A program made the translations under genes and the position numbers. This document shows positions 8,475 to 17,394 of a stretch of 17,449 nucleotides of DNA, piece after piece. How positions within the stretch are numbered: the stretch's first letter is position 1; every line of letters begins with the position of its first letter. The DNA is from Stramenopiles sp. TOSAG23-2 (Eukaryota > Sar): the NCBI GenBank assembly GCA_900128395.1, contig LT649643.1, forward strand, positions 1-17,449, given 5' to 3'. Below the pieces are notes generated by a model. It was given only the letters and a program-made list of their open reading frames with translations, was not told where the DNA came from and did no database searches.

Positions 8475-8529
8475 GACAGTTATATACGTGTGTACAAACG
8501 TCTTTTTATCGTTTTTTATTCTCATTATA
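8475..8529. repeat. 55-bp repeat, inverted copy at the right window end
   Basis: GACAGTTATATACGTGTG... at 8475-8529 is identical, base for base, to the reverse complement of 17395-17449, where the window ends. The true length of the second copy is therefore unknown. Similarity stops abruptly at base 8530, and no open frame is shared. Confidence 0.9.
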
Positions 8530-9084
8530 TAATTACCGTGTTCCGTCGTGTGCTTGTCAGGTAAGAAATGAATTATTGTTGAAACATTTTCTTAAAGACA
8601 GATAGATGAGTGTGCTGTTTAGCAAATATATTTCAGCATTATATCGATAGGTCTTATACTTTATGTACCAGGAAAAAAGAAAACAAGGTAAATGAATATT
8701 ATTCTTTTATTTTTCAAATATATTATTTAAAAATAAAAATGAAGAATTTTCTCACAAAATTAAAATATTTTATATACCTGGTAAATATATAAAAAAGTTA
8801 AAAAAAAATGCAGTTTTTCGTAAAAAATAAAAAGACGCGAGAGAGAATATGAAAATAAAAAAGAGAGCGCGTGTTTTTATTTAAAAAATTTATTCTGTGT
8901 AAAGCTTTTTTTTGTTAATTTTATATACGTACGCTCCCAGGGGTAATTTTTTAATTTTAATTATACCCAGTTCGTACACACGAAAAAAGTGGCATTAACA
9001 AAAAAACCCTTCTTCCTTGTATCATACGTATAATATATAAACACCCCACTGGAGAGTGTTGTTGCGAAACGTTTATCGTATTTA

Positions 9085-10581
9085 CTAGTATCGTTCAATT
9101 CCTGCTGCTGGTAATGTTGCCAACCATCCTAAAATTATTTTTTTAATCACTTGAAAATCTATTGAATTTTTCTCCCCATCTGCAGATCCAACACCCGCAA
9201 TACTACCAATTAAAACCGAAGTTGTGGAAATCGGTAAACCAAGTGCTGTACATATCAAAACAGCAAGTGATGCACCATATTGTGCAGCAAATCCTTTACT
9301 AAATGTCAATTTCGTAATTTTTTTCCCAACCGTTTCCATGACTCGCTTACCAAATGCAGCTAATCCAATAACAATGCCAATACCTCCACAAAATGTAACA
9401 ATTACAGGAGTTTCAGCATCTCCATCCATCGAACCATATATATATATATGCAACGAAGCGCTAAATGGGCCAATTGCATTTCCAACATCGTTACCACCAT
9501 GTGCAAATGCAACACAACATGCTGTCATAATCATTGGTAAGACGAAATAATTTTCAGCTGGTGAAGAAGAATTTTCCCTTCTTGTATTAGTAGAACCATT
9601 TGTTATTGATGGAAGAATCGTGGAAGCAGTTTCCATTGTTGTTGTTGTTGATGATGATGATGATGATGATGATGCTGATGATGATGGAGAAAGTGCTTCA
9701 ATCATAAAATTTTTATTGCCATCATTTTCTACTAATGAAACCATTTTCGATGAATGATCATTTACTGGATTCATCGTTTCAAACCCACCACTACTACTAC
9801 TACTGCTTCCATCATTTAATACCCCGGAGTAAGATATACCATTATTAATATAATTGTTTTTCTCCATATATGGTAAAATTAATTTATTAAATAACAAAAA
9901 TGAAACTAGCCCTAACAAGACAAATAGACCAAATAAACCCCATCCATTTTCAATACGTATTGCTTTTGGACCAGCCATGAAAATGAACAAACCTAAGGTT
10001 GCAATAGTTATCGCATTTAAATATGGTGAAACAATTGCAGCTAACTTGAAACTTGATGATTTTGAAATGATTTGTTTATCTAAAAAGTAATAGACACTGT
10101 ATGAAATTATAAAACCAGCTAAAGGTGATAAAACCCATGATAATGCTGTTAATCCAACCTCAACCCAATTGACGGAATAAACACCATCTTGTGCGATACC
10201 AATAAATACCAAGGAACCGATAATTGCATGTGTTGATGATACTGGTAAGGAAAAATAGGTTGCTAATGAATTCCAACATGCTGATCCAAACAACGCAGCA
10301 AACATAGCATATGAATATTGTACTGTAGTAAATTGATCAATTGTTAAAAATTTTTCACCTAATGAACTTGATGTTTTTCCACCAACTAAAGTAGCACCTA
10401 ATAGTTCTGAAATTCCACCTAAAACAATTGCCGTACGCAATGATATTGCACCAGATCCAACAGATGTACCCAATGCATTTGCAACGTCATTTGCACCAAC
10501 AGAAATAATATAACATAATCCTATAATACCACCTAAAATTAATGGTGGTAAATATTCGTCCGATGAATTGGTAGATGCCAT
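9085..10581 (-). CDS. PiT/PHO-4 family inorganic phosphate transporter
   Basis: This 498-residue membrane protein belongs to the PiT family (yeast Pho89, animal SLC20), which takes up phosphate with Na+ or H+. The inverted-repeat signatures are present: GANDVANALGTSVGSGA (29-45) with SLPVSSTHAIIGS (111-123), and GGNDVGNAIGPF (362-373) with GLPISTTSVLIGS (448-460). About ten hydrophobic helices flank a long cytoplasmic loop (about 240-340) rich in Ser/Thr/Asn. The second signature has Ser455 where the first has His119. The protein stops at LPAAGIERY, so the hydrophobic tail that usually follows LPAAG is absent; this may be natural, or a missed last exon, since GTAAAT overlaps the stop. A TA microsatellite (9438-9450) encodes the short HIYIYG segment. 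The frame extends one codon upstream to TTG, but the real start is the ATG at 10579-10581. Plasma-membrane location is inferred. Confidence 0.95.
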   Translation of the reverse strand: MASTNSSDEYLPPLILGGIIGLCYIISVGANDVANALGTSVGSGAISLRTAIVLGGISELLGATLVGGKTSSSLGEKFLTIDQFTTVQYSYAMFAALFGSACWNSLATYFSLPVSSTHAIIGSLVFIGIAQDGVYSVNWVEVGLTALSWVLSPLAGFIISYSVYYFLDKQIISKSSSFKLAAIVSPYLNAITIATLGLFIFMAGPKAIRIENGWGLFGLFVLLGLVSFLLFNKLILPYMEKNNYINNGISYSGVLNDGSSSSSSGGFETMNPVNDHSSKMVSLVENDGNKNFMIEALSPSSSASSSSSSSSTTTTMETASTILPSITNGSTNTRRENSSSPAENYFVLPMIMTACCVAFAHGGNDVGNAIGPFSASLHIYIYGSMDGDAETPVIVTFCGGIGIVIGLAAFGKRVMETVGKKITKLTFSKGFAAQYGASLAVLICTALGLPISTTSVLIGSIAGVGSADGEKNSIDFQVIKKIILGWLATLPAAGIERY

Positions 10582-10620
10582 CAATATATATTACTATACT
10601 CGATCAAGCGATTGGGGAAC

Positions 10621-10757
10621 AAAAGATCTTTCCTCTTTTAATATATTATATGAATAGATTGTGCAAATTAATCTTCATTCACACACACAAAAAGATATTT
10701 CCTTTCCTTCTTTCAATATATTATAAATCTATTTTATAGATTGTGGGCAAATAATTA
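10621..10757. repeat. Degenerate ~69-bp tandem repeat upstream of PiT
   Basis: AAAAGATCTTTCCTCTTTTA...ATAGATTGTGCAAATTAAT starting at 10621 resembles AAAAGATATTTCC...ATAGATTGTGGGCAAATAATT starting at 10690, with small insertions and deletions. It lies 40-180 bp upstream of the transporter ATG, so it is likely promoter DNA. Confidence 0.6.
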
Positions 10758-10786
10758 CACATCTATAATCTACACAAAACAAGAAG

Positions 10787-11076
10787 ATTCATCATTCCGG
10801 GCGGGCATTTTTTTCCAGAGGCATTATTCAGTTTTTCATGGGAAGGCAATTATTTTTTTATTGACTTTTTCTTGCCATTGTGTGTCCCTATAAAAATAAC
10901 TTTATGTACCAATAGATCTACAATCATTTTATATTCATCATTCCGGGCGGGCATTTTTTTCCAGAGGCATTATTCAGTTTTTCATGGGTAGGCAATTATT
11001 TTTTTATTGACTTTTTTTTCGATAGTGTGTCCATATAAAAATAACTTTATGTACCAATAGATCTACAATCATTTTA
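10787..11076. repeat. 146-bp tandem duplication upstream of PiT
   Basis: Copy 1 (10787-10932) and copy 2 (10933-11076) both begin ATTCATCATTCCGGGCGGGC and end near ATCTACAATCATTTTA. Differences are few: GGGAAGG against GGGTAGG, and a short variable patch after the TTGACTTTTT run. The GC-rich CCGGGCGGGC core stands out from the AT-rich surroundings. Confidence 0.95.
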
Positions 11077-11152
11077 AAAACTTAATCATACAGTGAATAT
11101 ATCCAGATTCGGGTACGTAAACGCTATGTTCGTGTAGTTTAAGATGGAGATA

Positions 11153-11255
11153 TGGAAGAAGAGGAATGTTGTACTTAAACGCTATATTCGTATTGTATAC
11201 GCCATTTCCTATGAGATATAAGTTTTATACAATGGACAATATGGAGATAATAGAT
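11153..11255. repeat. Right arm of inverted repeat flanking PiT
   Basis: Bases 11169-11200 are the exact reverse complement of 8158-8189, with weaker matches on both sides. A partial direct copy of its core (GTACGTAAACGCTATGTTCGT) lies just upstream at 11113-11133, 58 bp before GTACTTAAACGCTATATTCGT at 11171-11191. Confidence 0.75.
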
Positions 11256-11283
11256 TCTAATTCGATATAATAGATTCTAATTC
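11244..11283. repeat. 20-bp tandem duplication
   Basis: GAGATAATAGATTCTAATTC (11244-11263) is followed directly by GATATAATAGATTCTAATTC (11264-11283), one mismatch. It lies in the 3' flank of the large minus-strand gene. Confidence 0.9.
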
Positions 11284-11358
11284 AAAATCCAAGTCTCCGG
11301 CGGCCCCTTGATGAAGTAGAAGGTCTACGCCATGAATTCACACTAAACAATCTTTGTT

Positions 11359-14300
11359 CTATTTCATACCTTGCAAATTACTAATATTTGAAGCCCGTGC
11401 TGGATTTAACACCGTTTGTTCTCTGCCGGAAACTATTGACCCAGCGACATTTCCTTTGTTATTTCTTCTTTCCTGCAATTCAACTTCACTCATGTCCCAC
11501 GTGTTGCTTCTATACCTTTCATCAGCCAAATGATTGTTACTTTGACCATTTTTCAAATTTGACCATTGTTTCTTTTTTCTTTCCCAGAGCTTATACCCTA
11601 CACCGCCTAAACAACAACAACAAACGAAAACAAACAACCCAATAACAATTGGTGACAACAATATATTGGCCAGATTATTGTTTCCACTTGTATCTTTATT
11701 ATTTACCACTACAGCATCTTCATCATTCATGCCTGGTTGTTTTGAATGAGCAACTCTTTGTGCAACTATTTCTCCTTGTCCAATGTCTTCTACGTTGGCT
11801 TTTTTTAAACCAGTTTCAGTTACAATAAAAAAATTCAATTTATCTATATAATTACTTGCTTTCGTCTCTGAGAGAATAGTCTGTCCAATTTCTTTATTAC
11901 CTACATCAATTGAATATACAATTTTAATGCCCGGACCATCAGCAAGCAACCGCCTTCTTTGTCCATAATATGTTTCAATAGAAACAATTTTTATAAAAAT
12001 TTTATCTATTCCTAACGACAAGGCAAGGGCTTTTGTAACATGTTCTTTTTGATCTGTTACTTCTTGGAGGTTCACGCCAGACAATATAAACGCTTGTTTA
12101 ATAGTTTCTTTCTCCGCCGCCTCTTGTTTTTTTACTGGACAGTCGCCGTTATCGTATTTACAGGCTTCAACATTACATGCAATATCACATACTTGATTAC
12201 CAAGTTGGCCGGAGTCACATAAAGGTGCGCATTGGGGTAAACGATTTGTTGCTGGTGGTGGTGAAGGAATTGGGGTATATTTTACACAACGTTTTCCTCG
12301 GTACAAATTATTTGTTCCTGGTGGACAAGCTTGACAATAATTGTCATGCGTTGAATTTCCAGATTTCAATAACATCTCGTCCACGCTACAATCCCACTGG
12401 GTTTTTTTAGATACACATGCGTTTGAATCTTTCAAATAGTACCCATCGTCACATTCACAAGCGTTATCTTTTGTTTTATCATCAGAATAAATAGTTTTTC
12501 CATTTGAACAACTCAACCAATTTTTGGACTTGCATGTAGACATATCTTTGCTACGATAGTAATAGGAAGAGCATTCTCGACATTTTAAATCAACTTCCGA
12601 GCTACTGTGCGTGCCTGGAGGGCAGAACCCGCACACATTGTCCGCAGTTAAATTTCCTTTTCTTATTGTTAAATGTGGTGCACATCGAGTCCACCTTTTA
12701 CATGCACTCATTCCTGCTTTACGATAGTCTCCTCCCCTACTACTATACGAAAACTGACAATCGTGACAAGTTTCATCTCTACCCCACACATCAAAAGCAG
12801 AGCGGCCGGGTGGGCATGATTGGCAAGTAAAATCATTGCCGCCTGTCCCGTGTGTAACAATAGTAGAATTAGGGAAACACGGTTTATGGGCTACACACTC
12901 TCCCTTACCATTGCTCCAAAATCCACTTTCACAAATAAATAATTTAGTCGAAACCATTTGCATATTTGTTGTTGTTTCGGTGTAAGATTTAAAACAAAAC
13001 ATAGGGAAAAGTGAGCTTCCAACAGTCGAATTATCAACACGCGCAGTAACATCGTTAGACGTCGAATACCATACATTATTTGCGGGGTTCGATTGCGCAT
13101 TATTGAAAAAACAATGTTTATGATATCCATACAATCCATATGAAGGTTTATAATTATAGTCATCATACGTAATTGTCTTTGCGTATTGATGCCCAAACAA
13201 ATTTGATACATAGTCGCATTCATCTTTACTTAACATACAATTGGTTCTACCATCTTTCTTTGTTGGGGTGTGTAAAATGATTAGTTCACTTTTCCCGTTA
13301 CAGTCACTACTATTTCCCTTACATGGTTTAATCTCCATACCAGGCATTGCCTTTGTACAAATGCCACTTGTTGTACAATTACGGCAACCAACTGGGCAGC
13401 AAACTGTGTCTGCATTTTTTTGACATGGAATTTGAACACCACTAAATTTGCACTCGCTACATTTCACTGGGGTACCAACAGGCCTTTTACAGATGCATTT
13501 GGGTGAAGGAGCCCCATCCACATATGCGCCGCAATTATTTTCTTTGCTACCATTCTTAACAAACTGATACGAGTATATACTCATTTTTTTTGAGCTTATA
13601 TATTTTGATTTTACCAAACAACCGCTTGGTTCAACTATTACATCGCTATACCGGCCATCATAATACGACGCGTTGGATAATATTGTTGAATACGCAAATA
13701 AACCTTTTGTAGCAACATCACATTCTTCTATACTTGTAATTTGGAAAGGGCAGCTGTACAAATAATGTTGTGCGTGAACGTTGTGTTAGAAATATATTCG
13801 TATACAACAAAAATTCCGAGAGACTATATATATAAACTATATTTAAATATGTGGAAAAGAAAAAAACTTACAAACCCCAACTTTGAACATAATACGAATC
13901 CATTTGACTGGTGTAATATCCATCCATGACTTCATTGCACCCGTTAACATAGAGCATTGTGTTCCCTTTGGAAAGAGAGAAGTCCCATAAATACCCGTAG
14001 CTATTCCGCGGGTAACGCGTCATAGTTTCAAACGATCGTAATGGAGAAGAAGAGCTACACGATTTACATCCTTCCCAAATGCACCCAATAGTATTTGTGG
14101 AATTCACATTACATTCTTGCGCAACCGATCTCTTGATAGTAAACAAATTCGTATAACTATGCTTGTATGTAAAATCATAGCATCTTGCACATTTCCTATC
14201 GTTATTATTTATATTATCACAAGGGTGACTTCCGTACCTTCCTTCAACACATATTGTGCATGGAATCTGTAAACAAAAACGTTGGAAGTTTTATTGTGTT

Positions 14301-17300
14301 AGTGGTCTATATATATAAATAAATATTTCAAGTTTGATTTACTTACTGGTTTTGGGTATTGTGTTTCTATTATATTCTTCTTACAAATACAAGTTTGACC
14401 ATTCGAGTTACACTTGTTGTAAAAATTATATGCAACAAGTTGAGGATCGACTTGATTATTTTGATACAAATGATCATTATTAAAAGAGCAACCTGGTGGA
14501 TACTGAAGTTGATTTCCAGCCGATACAAGTTCAGCGTCATCACGTACTCCAGTAATTATAGATTTATTTTTTAAATATGTAACAGCATGTTCACATTCCT
14601 TAACTGTTTGTATGCCATGTTCGCACTTTTCACCACTAGTACCAGTAGTGTATTGCACAGGTGCCTCAATACATATACACCTTCGGTCATTTGTACAGTC
14701 ATCAGTCGCCGTATTCTTAAAGAACGCATATGTTTTGTAATATTCATATACATACTGCCCATTTTCGTAATCAGCAGTTGTTCTCCTAACAATATAACAA
14801 CCCTTTGGAATGTTACCAGAAGGAAATCGGTTAACGTAATTTGGCCCCCAGGCTGCACTTTCTTTGGAATTTACATAACCTGTTTTTATATCTGCACCTA
14901 TTTGCGCTGCTGCTGTTTTGCATTCCTGCCAAGATGTTATGTAAGTCGTGCATCTACCAGAGTATTTCAATTTGTACGTCTTTGTTACAGTTGTTTCTAC
15001 ATTCTCAAGTATAAAACCTTTCTTTGCTCGGGTGCACTTAACTTCTGGTGGATATTTAACCCCGTATCTTGTCACACTTTCAAACGTGCATTTAGAACAA
15101 TTTTGTGAACACGGCTCAATAGCATCATTTCTTAGTAAAAACCCTGGTTCCGCAAGAGTACACCTTGTTGTATTCAAGATATTATAATGATAACAAGCTT
15201 TGCACCCAGTTGAACAAGGTATGCAGGTGTTAGATGCAGCATTATTAAAACACGTTTTACACCCTTTATCGCAGCAATGGGTATCTGTTGAAGCTGTGCA
15301 GGATGCTACCGTGACACCGCTATCGCACGATGTACATTTAAATGGGCGATTTAAAACCAAATAATACCCTGACGCCGGTTCCACGCACAACGAAGTATTT
15401 TTACATGATTTACATCCTGCTTCACAACTATAAATGCATTTATTTACGTCTTTTAAACATTGGCCAGACATAGAAAATTCGCTGTACTTTCCATCTGGGC
15501 ATGTAAGGCATTGTTGAATGTTTAAATTGCTGTCAAGAAACCAACCGTTTCCCGCTTTTGTACAATGAGTTAAGTCTGAACATTCAGCGCAGTGCGCTGC
15601 ACACGCTTGGCAGGTTTCATATGAGTACCCGTTCTGTATAGTATGATTAAACATTCCAACAGGGCAGCTTTGGACACACACTGGACGATACGGATCGGTC
15701 ACTTCATCCTTTTTAAAATTTCCAGTACATTCAGAGCATGAAATCTGAAATCCCTCTTGATTCATTTTAAAAAGTTCAGAACATGTTGCACACCCAACAG
15801 GGCATGGATGGCACAATGAAGAATTTCCATAGTAACCTGAGGGGCAACTAGACACGCACACTCCCTCGTGTAAATATGCAAACTTATCACACTTTCGGCA
15901 TGTTCCTGCATTTTCCACTTGACTTGGTTCCAACCATGGCAAAGACGTAGTAGTAATACAGTCGGTACACCTTCCTAAATTTTTCCACCGTTTGATAGTT
16001 TCACTTTTAACAGCAATTAACTCATCGCTTCCGGGGCCTGAGCAAACGGAATGTACGTTGTTTATCCCTAACCTGGTTGGAGGTTGTTTACAAATGCAAC
16101 CGCCACCTTCCAACGAGCTTACCTGGCTTAGGGATAAACAACTATAATACTGAGACGTTTCTCCTTCGTTGAAAAACACACCCCTCTCATAGGAGTTTTT
16201 CTTATAAGAACAGCCAGGAGGATAATATTCACTTCGCCAAATTGATAAATTTCCATCTACTAATTGCCCCGCTACAGTTTTGCATTCATTAAAGTCAGTA
16301 ATAATTTCTGAACCAACTTGCCCCCAACATCCACTGCTTTGTCGGTTTTCGACATACCTGTAACCCGTTCCTCCTTCATCACCATCGTTAAAATAAACCG
16401 TCTTATTTTCAACATAACAACTTAAAGGAGGAATAAAACCAGTAATAGAATTCTCAAAAGGTTGGTCAGCACTTGATCTTACCCGCTTTGATATTAGATT
16501 CTTTACTGTTACAGTACTTTCATACCCCAAACGCGCAGCAGCAACTTTACACTCTGTAAAATTATTAACACGCGAATGGCCGAGAATAGATGTACAATTG
16601 TTATTGGTTTCATTTTCAACGTAATATCGTTTTGCTGGACATTGGATATCCCAAATACAACCAAGGTTGTTGTTACACGTATATTCTGACACAGGGGAAA
16701 TTTCTGAGCATGGTACTCTACCATGCAAATATGTTGATCCACCTTCTGGCTGACTAATAATTGTCAGAGTGTCAGTCTCTGCACACTGTGCAGGGACAAA
16801 CGTCGCAGGGCCTTGGCTGTATCCACACAGGCATCTCATATTGAAAGGACAAACCGTGCTGTAAGATGTGACATGTGAACCTTGGACTAATAAACTACTC
16901 CCTTCTTTCACACAACCTTTTGGGTAGTTGTTGTTTCCATTGGGGCAGCCCCAAGGGCAGCTTGGGGTTCCAACGGTATTGTACCAGATTCCCAATTTCT
17001 GTGCCGCCTGTTCGCACGTGTCATAACTTGTAATCCTTTCCCCTGTTCCGCATTTCTTTTCACCATTTCCCGTTATAAAGTAAAAATGACTAGGGCCGTA
17101 CGTCGTTTTTTCATTTTGCCATTCGCACCCTAAAGCTTTTCCACAATCCGTTTCAGTAAGTTGCGCACACGGTACAAAGGCGGAGAGGGTGTCATTCAAT
17201 GCCGTAGACTTGTTGTGAACGGCTTCGTATTTGCATTTCTTTGCCATTTGCATGGACGATATGCCTGTCCATACCAACGATGATAGATATATTACTAATA

Positions 17301-17331
17301 TTAAAACATGTTGTCGCGTCAACAACAACAT
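11359..17331 (-). CDS. Large spliced cysteine-rich type I membrane protein with a Lin-12/Notch repeat
   Basis: Three exons (17331-14347, 14266-13872, 13753-11359) join in frame into 1,924 residues. In order: a signal peptide (about 1-26, hydrophobic core VLILVIYLSSLVW); six copies of an unnamed cysteine module (about 94-169, 246-315, 335-414, 794-887, 903-983, 1128-1215); a furin-like CxxC-rich stretch (about 430-780) with repeated GCATC, GCKSC, GCKTC and GCKAC; TNFR-like repeats (about 1436-1616) with CQSCPPG, CGFCPPG and CQACPPG; a Lin-12/Notch repeat with six Cys (1635, 1639, 1649, 1653, 1658, 1665) and YDNGDC; a juxtamembrane region with QRRRLL (1726-1730); one membrane helix (about 1823-1847) containing CCCC (1838-1841); and a cytoplasmic tail of about 75 residues. 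It is probably a glycosylated surface receptor or adhesion protein. Ligand and role are unknown. No EGF, kinase or ankyrin segment is visible. An alternative is separate genes, but only exon 1 has a signal peptide and exons 2 and 3 lack plausible starts. Confidence 0.85.
13754..13871 (-). other. Intron 2 of the large receptor-like gene (118 bp)
   Basis: Exon 2 ends in GGTTT, followed by donor GTAAGTTTTTTTC (from 13871). The acceptor is TTGTACAG (ending at 13754) and exon 3 begins CTGCCCTTT. It is phase 2, joining Trp-Gly-Phe to Cys-Pro-Phe. Splicing removes a TAA formed by TT plus the donor GTAA, and it falls one residue before the first Cys of the sixth module. Confidence 0.85.
14267..14346 (-). 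other. Intron 1 of the large receptor-like gene (80 bp)
   Basis: On the minus strand exon 1 ends CCAAAACCA, followed by donor GTAAGT (14346-14341). The intron ends TTTACAG (14273-14267) and exon 2 begins ATTCCATGC. It is phase 0. Without splicing, the frame runs 15 non-cysteine residues into AT-rich DNA and stops. Confidence 0.85.
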
Positions 17332-17394
17332 TATTCTATTTTTTTCTTTTTCTAATTCCGTTCAATCACACAAGGCGTGGTACAGAGGGTTTTC

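Larger units (their letters stand above)
7563..9084. other. Repeat-rich spacer between SRP54 and the phosphate transporter
   Basis: No gene is recognised in these 1.5 kb. The stretch includes the SRP54 leader duplication, TA tracts (about 7586-7610 and 7721-7745), a TG tract (7869-7888) and a TA then GA tract (about 7925-7952). It also holds one arm of an inverted repeat matched at about 11153-11255 and a 55-bp sequence matched in inverse orientation at the right window edge. The open frames of 60-70 codons near 7893-8109 and 8610-8792 are low-complexity and overlap each other on both strands. The right end (about 8700-9060) is AT-rich 3' flank of the transporter. Confidence 0.5.
10582..11358. 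other. Upstream region of the transporter and 3' flank of the large gene
   Basis: These 777 bases lie between the transporter start and the stop codon of the large receptor-like gene, both on the minus strand. They contain a degenerate tandem repeat (10621 to about 10757), a 146-bp tandem duplication (10787-11076), the right arm of a long inverted repeat (about 11153-11255) and a 20-bp tandem duplication (11244-11283). A GC-rich patch at about 11288-11335 has no start-to-stop ORF worth calling. No RNA gene was seen. Confidence 0.5.

Noticed and set aside
8900-9000. Possible structured RNA around GGGGTAATTTT...AATTATACCC
   Set aside because: The stem is short and mostly A/T with a bulge; it does not match tRNA, snRNA or snoRNA boxes that I can see.
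11288-11340. Coding-looking GC-rich patch downstream of the large gene
   Set aside because: Short open stretches exist on both strands but none has a start codon or recognisable similarity; it is treated as 3' flank.
11359-14146. Reading the 800-codon frame, the 92-codon frame (13868-14146) and the 1010-codon frame as separate genes
   Set aside because: The 800-codon frame opens on TTG beside a TTGTACAG acceptor, the 92-codon frame starts at an internal Met within an exon open further upstream, and both frame ends fall on GTAAGT donors. One spliced gene explains all three.
14587-15108. 173-codon plus-strand ORF inside the large gene
   Set aside because: It is the antisense of the cysteine-rich exon, so its Cys and Phe content is a mirror of that exon's codons; it has no independent domain.
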